DNA from: Saprospiraceae bacterium
Lineage (GTDB): Bacteria > Bacteroidota > Bacteroidia > Chitinophagales > Saprospiraceae
DNA: 64,000 nucleotides
Reading direction: 5' to 3'
Assembly (NCBI GenBank): GCA_016717145.1
Contig: JADKGD010000018.1
Coordinates: forward strand, 1 to 64,000
The notes below the pieces were generated by a model. The model worked only from the letters and a program-made list of their open reading frames with translations, did not search any database and was not told where the DNA came from. The position numbers were made by a program, and so were the translations under genes. Positions 28,001-37,044 of the stretch are shown in pieces (the first letter of the stretch is position 1; the number at the start of each line of letters is the position of its first letter).

Positions 28001-30111
28001 AGCAGATTGCTGAACTCTGTCATGAAGAAACCTGAAACTCGAATCCACCTTTTTTGAATCTTCCATGACCGTCTGATTTATACCTGTTTGGTATAAAGAC
28101 AAAGACCTGTAATTCATATCAATCGGTAGGATATAGCCCGATTTAAGTGCAGGAGAAAGGATGTCAAAGATTTCCGGTTGTGTTTTACCGGTAATGAGAG
28201 ATAGATTTGTAAGATTAAAAGTACTGCCCAGTAAAGATGCAGATTTCATGATGTCTTGCGTACTTTCAGGCAACATGGCAAGTTCTCTGGCCATAAGATC
28301 AATCACATTATCCGTAAACTCAAGGCTTTCGAGCGTTACTTTATCCCAAACCCACCGACCTTTATCATTTGAATATACATATTTGTTTTCATAAAGTGAT
28401 TGTAGAAATCTGTTAATAAAAAAAGGGTTGCCTCGTGTTTTGGAAAACACATGGGTGCCTAAATCCTGAGCCTGAGTCATATCCATTCCAAATGATTCGG
28501 CGACTATTTTTATAGTCGTTTCCTGATCCAAAGGCTTAAGTAAGATTTCTTCAAAACTGACCCTTTCTTTTATAATTTGTTCTTTTGTGAATGTAAGGGG
28601 ATGTATATCTGTCACTTCATTACTTCGGTAAGCTCCAATGATCAGCAATTCGTTTTTTCTTGGTGTCGTCAGAATGCGCTCCAGGAGGTTTAGTGATGGA
28701 AGATCAGCCCACTGGAGATCATCAAGAAAAATGACCAGCGGCGCATCCTGGGTAGTAAAACAATACACAAAATCCAGTAAAACCATTCTGAATCTGAACT
28801 CCTGTTCAGCTGGTTGAAGTTTTGGCGTTGGTGGTAATTTACCGGTAATCATTTCCAGATCAGGAACTACCTCTGTAACCAATGAAGCATTTGAACCTAA
28901 GGCAGTTAAAAAATTAGTTTTCCACTCAGCAATCATCTCATCACTCTCTGATAATATGCTCTTAATTCTTTCGTCAAAAGCCCCGATAAAAGCGAAGTAA
29001 GGTATATTTTTTTTATACTGGTCAAATTTACCCGCCATAAAAATGCCACGACCTTCAAGCACATTTTTCTGAAATTGTTTGACCAATACAGATTTACCCA
29101 CACCTGAATATCCGGATACGAGCGTCAACATTGTTTTTGAATTTTTATCTCCTCCAGACATTGGTTAAGTTTATTCAGATCATTTTCTCTCCCATATAGT
29201 TTTTGGGTTATTCTGAATTTACCTGATCGGTCGTTTCCTTTGGGTATAAAATTTTCAGTATTTTGTTCTGTTTTGAGTAATGCAGATAATTCCCTCAAAT
29301 CAGAGGATAGACCTACGGCGCTCTGGTATCTTTCTTCAGGATTTTTTTCAAGACATGTTGCAATTAACTTTACTACACCGGTAGCAAGATTTGGAAACAG
29401 TATTTTGAGATTTGCCGGCTTTCGTGACAAATGAAAATGAATGACTTCCATAGCATCTGTTGAATCAAATGGTGGTTTGCCGGAAATCATTTCATACATG
29501 ATAATTCCCAGAGAATAGAGATCACTTGATGGTGATATGGCATAACCGGTGCGACCGGTTTGTTCAGGTGAAATATATGCCATCATTCCTTCTATCATAT
29601 CCGGTTTGAGGACTTCCTGATCTTCCGTATGGTTTGAAATAGAAATGCCAAAATCAATAATTTTTATCTTATTACCACTAGTTACCAGGATATTATTTGC
29701 ATTCAGATCTTTATGAATAATACCATTCAAATGAAGATAGGCCAAGGCATCAGCAATATTGATGGCGATGTCAAAAAAATCTCGTAGGGTAATGATGTTT
29801 TTAAAAATTTTTGAACGTAAACTTTCTCCTTCACAAAACTCTTCAACCAGACAAACCGCGTTACCTTCTGACAAAATTTGAAGTCCTTTTACAACACCGG
29901 GATGATCGATGACTTTTAAAATATTGTATTCGTGGCTAAGTTTGGATATATGTTTAATATCATGTACACTAGGTCTGGAAATTTTAAGAATGACATCCTT
30001 ATTGTCCAATAATCTTTTGGCTTTAATAATGTCATGCACTTCATTGACGTGAACATGTTGTAATGGCTCAAAGCCGGGTGGTATAAATAACCCTGTTTCA
30101 AAACCTATCAT
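25072..30111 (-). CDS. Giant protein kinase / AAA ATPase / GAF / adenylate cyclase fusion, about five frameshifts
   Basis: One ~1,680-residue protein read in six pieces. 30111-29300: Ser/Thr kinase with IIHKDLNANNILV (catalytic loop) and IKIIDFGIS. 29160-28300: AAA/STAND-like ATPase, P-loop SGYSGVGKSVL, Walker B LVIFLDDLQWADLPSLNLLE. 28000-26424: alpha-helical TPR-like region. 26300-25800: GAF domain with VLSSICIPVTNKGNRIGLIY. ~25790-25690: coiled coil. 25680-25120: class III cyclase with MFTDFVNFTK, KIKTIGDAYL and IWGDTVNTAARMEA; the Lys-Asp pair favours ATP over GTP and both metal Asp residues are kept. Breaks near 29140, 27467, 26420, 26100 and 25400. This is the AAA-kinase-cyclase sensor class known from cyanobacteria and myxobacteria. 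It starts 1 bp after the methyltransferase stop, the last gene of the operon. Confidence 0.85.
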
Positions 30112-30112
30112 A

Positions 30113-30987
30113 TTATAATGGTTTTATGGCGGTGACCAAAGCATAATACCATAACTTTTTATCCAAAGCTTCATACTGACGTATAGATGCCAATTGATTA
30201 CCATGTTTTACCGCATTACGTATTTTCAAACCATGTAATAATTTGCCTAAATTCAGCAATATATCAGACATTTTAAAAAGTCGTCTTAGTGAAGGTCTGA
30301 CATTATGTGTAATGTCTTTATACATTACAGAGGTAAATCCCGCGTCCTTCAAATTATTTGAATGCTCCTCCCATGTATCCAAATCAGGCATCGACCATCC
30401 ATTACACCACTGGTTAAGGATTGATTCATCTGAGATATCCAGACTTCTTGAATGCCTTACATACTCAGCCATCACTAACCGGCCTCCCGGTTCTAACAAT
30501 CTGAAAGCTTCCTGATAAAATGTTATTTTATCTTTGAATGACATACACTTTCACAAGCCAAAATCACCGAAAAATCCTCATCATTCAGCCCTGTATCAGA
30601 ATAATCCTTAATGTCAAAAAATAGTTTGCCTTCAAGGTTTCTTTTTTTGGCTTCTATCCTGGCAACTTCTACCTGATGAGGTACAAGAGTGACGCCGACT
30701 ACATAGCAACCTATTTTCTCAGCAAGCCATAGAGCGCTTCCACCCTGTCCGCAGCCAGCATCCAATACCCTGTCTGATGAAGTGATTCCAACTTCCCGGG
30801 CCATTACCCTGTTCATATTTTCCAACGCTTCAGAATGACTAGCATGCTTTTCATCATAATAACCAAAATGAATCGCCCTATTTTTTTTATTCGCCCATAA
30901 GACCCTATAATCCAATCTGGTCGAATCATAATAAGAAATTATATTTTTCTGAAGTGTTGATGTATGTGTTGACTTATCGCTCATCAA
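30113..30987 (-). CDS. SAM-dependent methyltransferase (tocopherol/sterol methyltransferase-like), one frameshift
   Basis: ATG 30987. The N-terminal part has HFGYYDEKHASHSEALENMN and motif I VLDAGCGQGGSALWLAEKIG, plus VVGVTLVPHQVEVARIEAKK; after one shift near 30530 (ACESVCHS to FKDKITFYQEAF) it continues with LLEPGGRLVMAEYV and a W-rich C-terminal half. The GYY.....H segment before motif I and EPGGRLVMAEY are as in gamma-tocopherol/sterol C-methyltransferases, so a lipophilic ring or isoprenoid substrate is plausible. ~291 aa. It lies between the MpaB-like oxygenase gene (22 bp) and the kinase-cyclase gene (1 bp). Confidence 0.83.
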
Positions 30988-31009
30988 TGTTATATTATTA
31001 AACCTTAAA

Positions 31010-32359
31010 TTAATCCAGAGCCCAATGTTCTTTCAGATCAGAAGGAATCCTGAACCCAGCCATTTTACCGAGTCTGAAATAAGATGAAAGTACGCCAATG
31101 ATTACACCACCTACGGAACCCATTGCTTTCTTAAACAAAAAATTGCCAATTCCCCTTGTTTTAGGTTTGTTAGGATCCATTTCCGTCATCAATTCATCAA
31201 AGACATCCAATTGATAATCGATTAGATTTTTAGCATCACCATCTCCTCGTGTAACAGGATTATTTGCTTTTTGTTTTTGCCTGAATTCTATAACCCTTTC
31301 CTTATAATCTGATAACTCTGAATAAAATTCATCTTCTAATTTTTGGTCGAATTCAGAAGTTTCTTCTGCTGATCTGGTCCTTACAAAAACAGAAGGATAT
31401 TCATTGCCATATGAAGGCCCCAAAACCCTGTAAAACAAATCCGGATGCTCTTCATCAAGAATCATCTTGCGCATCATGATAAGCACCATTTTTGTACTTA
31501 GTAAAAATTCAGACAAGGTTTCTACAAGAGCCTTGGCCAGTGCAACGCCCGCTCTGTTGTCATCAGGAAAAAGGTGATTGTACACTGCTTTTTGTAAATC
31601 CCATGCCTGGTCAACGACAGGACAAAGCAATTCATCGTGTATACCCATAATCCTGCCTATAGTCTTCCATGTATGATACCATGCTTGCTGATCTTCTTCT
31701 GATAACGGTTCACCTACGATTTCCATACCTTTAATGAATTCGAGTGAAAAAACCTGGTTTGTTGCAATCAGATCTTCCTGACTTATAGGCATGCCCCACT
31801 TTTCCTTATCCCATTTTTCCCCTTCCGGATTGTGCAGCAAATTGAACCTCATGGCGCTATGCATAAGTCTAATTTTCAATGCTGTAAGTATGCCTCTGTT
31901 TTCAGGCTCCCACCAGTTTTTGTCCATTACATCAAATACAAATTGTGCTGTTTCAAAAATACGTCTGGTTGGGTGTGTTTCCAATAGTTTTGTCAACCTA
32001 AGCACATTGGCAGGCTTCTCGGCCATATATGTATAAGGCAACGCTCTAAAAAAAAGGATAAAAATAAAGTGAACCCCATTTTCCTTCCAAACCTCACGTG
32101 CCCTCATAAACATACCGATATCAACTGCTGAAAATGTCACATCCAATTCTTTTTCAATAAAATCTCTGATTGAAGGGGGCATACTACTTGGAACAAAGTC
32201 ATCATTTTTTGCCATTTCCATCAAAAAATTTCGGTCTTCCATAAATCGTACAGAAGAATACAATGATGCAATGGCTTCATCCGCAGCCGGGTCCATTATT
32301 TTTCTAAAATCATCAAGGTTTTTTCCTTTCCACATTATAGTTGAAGTATTGTCACTCAT
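31010..32359 (-). CDS. MpaB/rubber-oxygenase-like (DUF2236) protein
   Basis: 449 residues, intact. The central region matches DUF2236/MpaB-family haem oxygenases: PTRRIFETAQFVFDVMD, LKIRLMHSAMRF (His of KIRLMH likely a haem ligand), WGMPISQEDLIATNQVFSLE, and the following WKTIGRIMGIHDELL helix. Family members cleave isoprenoid chains (latex-clearing protein, RoxB) or act in fungal mycophenolate synthesis. A small hydrophobic stretch near residues 415-432 (MGSVGGVIIGVLSSYF) may bind membrane. It lies in the caspase/CHAT operon, 29 bp after the CHAT-STAND gene. The link to signalling is not explained by any known pathway. Confidence 0.78.
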   Translation of the reverse strand: MSDNTSTIMWKGKNLDDFRKIMDPAADEAIASLYSSVRFMEDRNFLMEMAKNDDFVPSSMPPSIRDFIEKELDVTFSAVDIGMFMRAREVWKENGVHFIFILFFRALPYTYMAEKPANVLRLTKLLETHPTRRIFETAQFVFDVMDKNWWEPENRGILTALKIRLMHSAMRFNLLHNPEGEKWDKEKWGMPISQEDLIATNQVFSLEFIKGMEIVGEPLSEEDQQAWYHTWKTIGRIMGIHDELLCPVVDQAWDLQKAVYNHLFPDDNRAGVALAKALVETLSEFLLSTKMVLIMMRKMILDEEHPDLFYRVLGPSYGNEYPSVFVRTRSAEETSEFDQKLEDEFYSELSDYKERVIEFRQKQKANNPVTRGDGDAKNLIDYQLDVFDELMTEMDPNKPKTRGIGNFLFKKAMGSVGGVIIGVLSSYFRLGKMAGFRIPSDLKEHWALD

Positions 32360-32388
32360 TGTTTTTTATTTTATTTTGTGAATAATAA

Positions 32389-35300
32389 TTAATTGTCTGA
32401 TTTAAGAATTTGATAAAAGTCTGAATTTTCCAACCACATTTTAATCCCTCTAGGGGTCAACCACATCCGTATTGTTCCATCATCGGATGCAGTAAATATT
32501 TTGTTGATGCCCTTATCCATCCATGCTTCATTTATCTTGCCCCGATGTCCGGAATAAACTGCAATTTCATTTCCTTCCAAATCCCATAGGCGCAAAGTTT
32601 TATCTTCAGAAAAAGTATACATTAATAAATCATTGGGTGCAAAATAAGCATTTATTACATTTGATGTATGTCCATTTAATACGGCATGCAGTTCTCCGGT
32701 GCAAGTCCAAACCCTGACGGTATTATCAGATGATGTGGTTACAACATAATTTCCATTATTTGAAAATACAGCCGAATTAACCTGACATTTGTAATAAGGT
32801 GCACAGGTTATCTGATCAAGAATATATCGTTTTTTTGCTGGGATATCCCAGATTATGGCTGTTTTATCTTTGGAGGCGGAAACCAGTTTCCCTTCAATTG
32901 AAAAATCAAGATATATTATATTGTCTTTATGGCCCTTTAAAACCTCCAATAATTTACCCTCATCATTATACAGAAATATATTACCATGTTCACTACCCAC
33001 AGCTATTACATTACTTTTATTGGATGCCGCCAAACTCAATAATTTACCATCACCAGGTTTTATTATTTTTAACATCTTTCCTGATTTGTTCCAATATCTT
33101 AATGTTGCATCCTGACCTGCCGAAATTATATTACCTTTAAAAAACAAAGCCCATTCTACTGGTTGGGTATGGCCCATCAGATATATGGGTTTATTGTCCG
33201 GCCATTTCCATATAAAGGACTGATTCTGTTTATTGATACCAAGAACATAATCTCCGGAGTCAGAAAAAATAGCATAGCTGATACCTAACGCACCCAATGT
33301 CAAAGTGGATATAGGTTTTGATGATACCAAATCCCAAATTATCAAAGTACTGTCCATTCCACAAGATAATAAATATTTCTCATCAGGATGTAAGGCAATG
33401 CTGCTTACAGGTCCCGAGTGTCCTTCCAATATTACATCATCATATTCCGAGGGCACCCAGGTCCTCACTGTACCATCAATTGAGGTAGTAATAAAAAAAT
33501 CATCGTAATCGCTTATAAATCCGGAGGTTACATCATTGGTATGTCCGAGCAACTCATACATTAAGTCACCATTTATTTCCCATATTTTAGCCTTATTATC
33601 AGAAGATCCTGTCATTAGTAAATTGCCATCGTCAGAAAATCGTGCAAATGTTACCATCTGATTGTGACAGAACTTAACAGCTGTCTGATTAGACTCATTA
33701 CAATCAAATAAATAAGCACAATTATCATTGTAACAAATGACAATATGTTCCCCTGTTGGGTCAAACTCAAGCGAATTAATTTTTTTGGTCAAATTTACTG
33801 ATGTATTATTTGTTTTAACTTTTGAGGTATCTCTGGCTATTAATTTGGAATCACGAAAAGTATTTCTCCTGTATCCTCCCGGAGACCATAAGATTGCTAC
33901 ACCATCCGAATGTATGGTTATGAGATAGTTTTTAAAAGGTGAAATCTTAACTTCCTCTATGCTTCCATGATTGTGATCCAATAACAAAATCCTTTTGCCA
34001 TTTGGCCCAATGACATCCAATGCACGATTTAATGAATTACTATTTGACACTGGATGCCTTATCAAACAAATCGAAGTATCATCTGTAAAATAGGATATTG
34101 ATGATACCTGATGGTCTAACGCCAAACAATTGAGTTCAATGCCATCTATTGTATACGTATATAATTCATGTTGATTTGTAAGTGCAATGATTTCTTTTGT
34201 CAATTCAGATAAATCAAAAGAAATATATTTGTTAGGGTCTCCAATAGACGCCTTTAGGAAACCATTCGGATTCCACACCTGAATTTCTCCATCCTTTGTA
34301 AGCACTAATATGTCTTTGCCATCTTTTGAAAAAATAGTTTTTTCGATGTGCATTTTAATATGGTCCTGATTGGCTTTTACGTGTTTATTCGTTTCGATAA
34401 TGGCTCTTGACGAACCATCATAATTAAAAACATACAATTGAGACCCACCGGAGACAATGATAAAAATGGCCTCCTGGTGATTGTAAAGCACATCCGTATG
34501 TATTTCCTTTGACCTCAGGAACTCATTATACCATGGTTTATTGGCCTGAGCTGAACCATAAAAAGCTGATATCAGGGACTTTTTAATTTCAGTGTTGGAA
34601 AAGTCTTTATCTGCTTCAAGACCCTGCATGGCTAACAAAATCGATTTAGTAGGGTCCTTTTTGAGATACATAGCCGATGATGCAGCTTTGTGATTTATAA
34701 AAGATTCTCTTTCATTCTTTTTTGATTGAATCAGCAAAAGACTTACGACTATAGCCCCAACCAGTAATAAACTAAAAATAGCCTGTTTAGCAAATACAAG
34801 TTTTCTTTTTTCTTTTTCTTTTTTGATCTTTTCAACCCTGCTGTCTTCTATCAATTTTGTTTCATCAGCTGTCCATGCAGGCAGATACTTCATGACATTA
34901 TCTATAAGTACCAGATCCCAAACATCCAAAGTAGAAATGGTAGATCCGGCCCGTTTTGCCTCCATCCTCGAAAAAATAATTCTTTTTGCCTGTTGAATCG
35001 GGCAAACTGTACGCAACTGAAATTTGTTTACTGATCTGGCCAATGAATCGTGCGCCAGCATCGCACTGTTATTTGTTCCGCCAAGATCGGTTATCAGAAA
35101 TAACTGTTTACAGATTTCGAGTGTTAGTAATGCATCATCCTTTGCTCTGGGAAAATTATCCAATAAATCCTGTTCGCTTCTGGCACCTGCTGTTCCTTTT
35201 TCAGTTGTATAAAAATGTAAAAAATCCAGAACAAAGCCGTTTTCAATTAATTGCGGTATCTTCTTTTTACATTCCAATAATTGCGTATTCAAAAATTCAT

Positions 35301-37020
35301 CCATGGCCAGCCCCTCGATCTTCAATTCGTTATATAGTTTAAGGGTAAAAACCGGCTGATCAGGCTGTATAATCAGTGCCCTTATCCAAAGTTTGGTCAA
35401 AAGTATCTGCAACATCGGGGCAATTGAAGTTTCTGTATCCTGGGCGAGATCTGATGCCACTATTTCAGGCAGATTATCTTCAAAACTTACATTATAGCGG
35501 GACTTTAATTTGGGCGTGCTGGTAAAACCATTAAAAATATCTATTATATCCTTTCTCGAAATATGTTCTATAAAAACGCTGGATCTCGGCAATTCATAAA
35601 TTTTGCCATACTCATCAAGTTCGGGGAAATACTCTTTTCTGAAGCTCAGAATGATCTTACCTTTAGGTACCTTCGTCGGGTCACCAAAGATATCTTTCAA
35701 TTCAAGAAAAAGGTTGTTGACCTCATTTACCAAATTTGGATTGGGTCTTGTATAAGCCTCTTCTACCTGATCCAATATTATTAATAAGGGTTTTTGAGTT
35801 TTCTGTTCGAATAAATTCCAGGCGGCTTTTATAGTTTCAGGTGGTTTTTCGTTTATATCCACTATTGTTGAAATCGAATCAGTAGATTTTACTTTTTCAA
35901 TAAAATTTCTAAATTCAGATTTTAATGCATCATCAATACTATCTTCCATCATTTGCAGGCCAGACACAATCATGTCTGACTTTTTGGATTTTATGGGAAG
36001 TTGTTCAGAATTCGTATCAAATCCGCATTTTTGTAAGAGGGCATCAAAAACTGTTCGGCTTAAACCAAGGTTTGCGCTCCTTCTTACTGAGATAATCTCA
36101 TGCGAAAGTTCAAGTCTGGGCTGGAGCCCTGCATCAAGCAAACTCGATTTCCCAACGCCTGATTGACCATACATCATAATTATGGGCGGAGATTTGGCAA
36201 TGGTAACCGCATTAAACAAAGTACGAATATAATAAGACCTCCCAAAAAACACTTCTGCATGTCTGCGTTCATACCGATTCAGGTATAAAAAAGGTGACTC
36301 CGGCAGATTGTAAATCGGAGGAATCTCAGGTAAACCAAAAAGAGGATTGCCTGAAGCATCCGGCAGGTTCCAGTTTTTATTTATTTCCGAGCCGGCTTTG
36401 AATCTAATCACCCAAGGAAATGTATCCGTAATTTCAGCTTTTCCTTGCCACTGTACTGACCGCATATTTGAAGCTCCTTTTAGTATCTTCGCTTCATGAA
36501 CAGCGTCAGTCCATGCATCTTCAATTCCTGAACCGGAAGATAAGCCACTATAAAACCGAATGGCCAATCCTGTCGCAACGTCATCATTGATAGACGATGT
36601 TGTACCAATAACAGCTGAAACACCTGCTTCCAATAGGTCAGTTGCCTGACTTTCTGAAGAACAGCCGTTTAAAAATACCATTTTTAGTGCACTTTGTTTT
36701 GCAAGGAAAGGTACAAGACCTTCTTTATGTGCCACACTATTGCCGCCTTCTTCCGTTTCTAAAAGCAATGAAAAACCATCGGCATGTCCTCCATAGTGGA
36801 AAATCGCTATCCTGGATTTATATGCGGCATCCTGAAATACATCTATAATATCCCCTACGGTAACAGATGATCTTTCGACCAAATCACATAGTCCACTACT
36901 TATCGCAGTTGCTAAAGAATTTCTTATACCGTGCATTTCGATAGACAAGTTCCGCAAATACATGGCTTTGTCAACTTTATCATTTGCAAATGCTATAAAT
37001 ATAACCGGTTTATTATTCAT
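32389..37020 (-). CDS. CHAT protease domain - nSTAND NTPase - transmembrane - WD40 repeat protein
   Basis: 1,543 residues, intact. 1-190: CHAT (caspase-like) domain, catalytic His79 in FHYGGHADG and Cys120 in FLNGCSSES. ~250-740: nSTAND1-type NTPase, FFGRSYYIRTLFN lead-in, P-loop GQSGVGKS at 285-292, Walker B LLIILDQVEEAY near 430. ~740-765: one membrane helix (AIFSLLLVGAIVVSLLLIQ) preceded by a KKEKEKRK basic patch. ~840-1535: at least ten WD40 repeats ending in the usual WD (HSGPVSSIALHPDEKYLLSC...LIIWD). Reading: the WD40 propeller senses a ligand or partner, the STAND module oligomerises, the CHAT protease is released or activated. Second gene of the operon, 24 bp after the caspase gene. 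Confidence 0.9.
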   Translation of the reverse strand: MNNKPVIFIAFANDKVDKAMYLRNLSIEMHGIRNSLATAISSGLCDLVERSSVTVGDIIDVFQDAAYKSRIAIFHYGGHADGFSLLLETEEGGNSVAHKEGLVPFLAKQSALKMVFLNGCSSESQATDLLEAGVSAVIGTTSSINDDVATGLAIRFYSGLSSGSGIEDAWTDAVHEAKILKGASNMRSVQWQGKAEITDTFPWVIRFKAGSEINKNWNLPDASGNPLFGLPEIPPIYNLPESPFLYLNRYERRHAEVFFGRSYYIRTLFNAVTIAKSPPIIMMYGQSGVGKSSLLDAGLQPRLELSHEIISVRRSANLGLSRTVFDALLQKCGFDTNSEQLPIKSKKSDMIVSGLQMMEDSIDDALKSEFRNFIEKVKSTDSISTIVDINEKPPETIKAAWNLFEQKTQKPLLIILDQVEEAYTRPNPNLVNEVNNLFLELKDIFGDPTKVPKGKIILSFRKEYFPELDEYGKIYELPRSSVFIEHISRKDIIDIFNGFTSTPKLKSRYNVSFEDNLPEIVASDLAQDTETSIAPMLQILLTKLWIRALIIQPDQPVFTLKLYNELKIEGLAMDEFLNTQLLECKKKIPQLIENGFVLDFLHFYTTEKGTAGARSEQDLLDNFPRAKDDALLTLEICKQLFLITDLGGTNNSAMLAHDSLARSVNKFQLRTVCPIQQAKRIIFSRMEAKRAGSTISTLDVWDLVLIDNVMKYLPAWTADETKLIEDSRVEKIKKEKEKRKLVFAKQAIFSLLLVGAIVVSLLLIQSKKNERESFINHKAASSAMYLKKDPTKSILLAMQGLEADKDFSNTEIKKSLISAFYGSAQANKPWYNEFLRSKEIHTDVLYNHQEAIFIIVSGGSQLYVFNYDGSSRAIIETNKHVKANQDHIKMHIEKTIFSKDGKDILVLTKDGEIQVWNPNGFLKASIGDPNKYISFDLSELTKEIIALTNQHELYTYTIDGIELNCLALDHQVSSISYFTDDTSICLIRHPVSNSNSLNRALDVIGPNGKRILLLDHNHGSIEEVKISPFKNYLITIHSDGVAILWSPGGYRRNTFRDSKLIARDTSKVKTNNTSVNLTKKINSLEFDPTGEHIVICYNDNCAYLFDCNESNQTAVKFCHNQMVTFARFSDDGNLLMTGSSDNKAKIWEINGDLMYELLGHTNDVTSGFISDYDDFFITTSIDGTVRTWVPSEYDDVILEGHSGPVSSIALHPDEKYLLSCGMDSTLIIWDLVSSKPISTLTLGALGISYAIFSDSGDYVLGINKQNQSFIWKWPDNKPIYLMGHTQPVEWALFFKGNIISAGQDATLRYWNKSGKMLKIIKPGDGKLLSLAASNKSNVIAVGSEHGNIFLYNDEGKLLEVLKGHKDNIIYLDFSIEGKLVSASKDKTAIIWDIPAKKRYILDQITCAPYYKCQVNSAVFSNNGNYVVTTSSDNTVRVWTCTGELHAVLNGHTSNVINAYFAPNDLLMYTFSEDKTLRLWDLEGNEIAVYSGHRGKINEAWMDKGINKIFTASDDGTIRMWLTPRGIKMWLENSDFYQILKSDN

Positions 37021-37044
37021 TATCGGTATAACATTTTGACCCGC

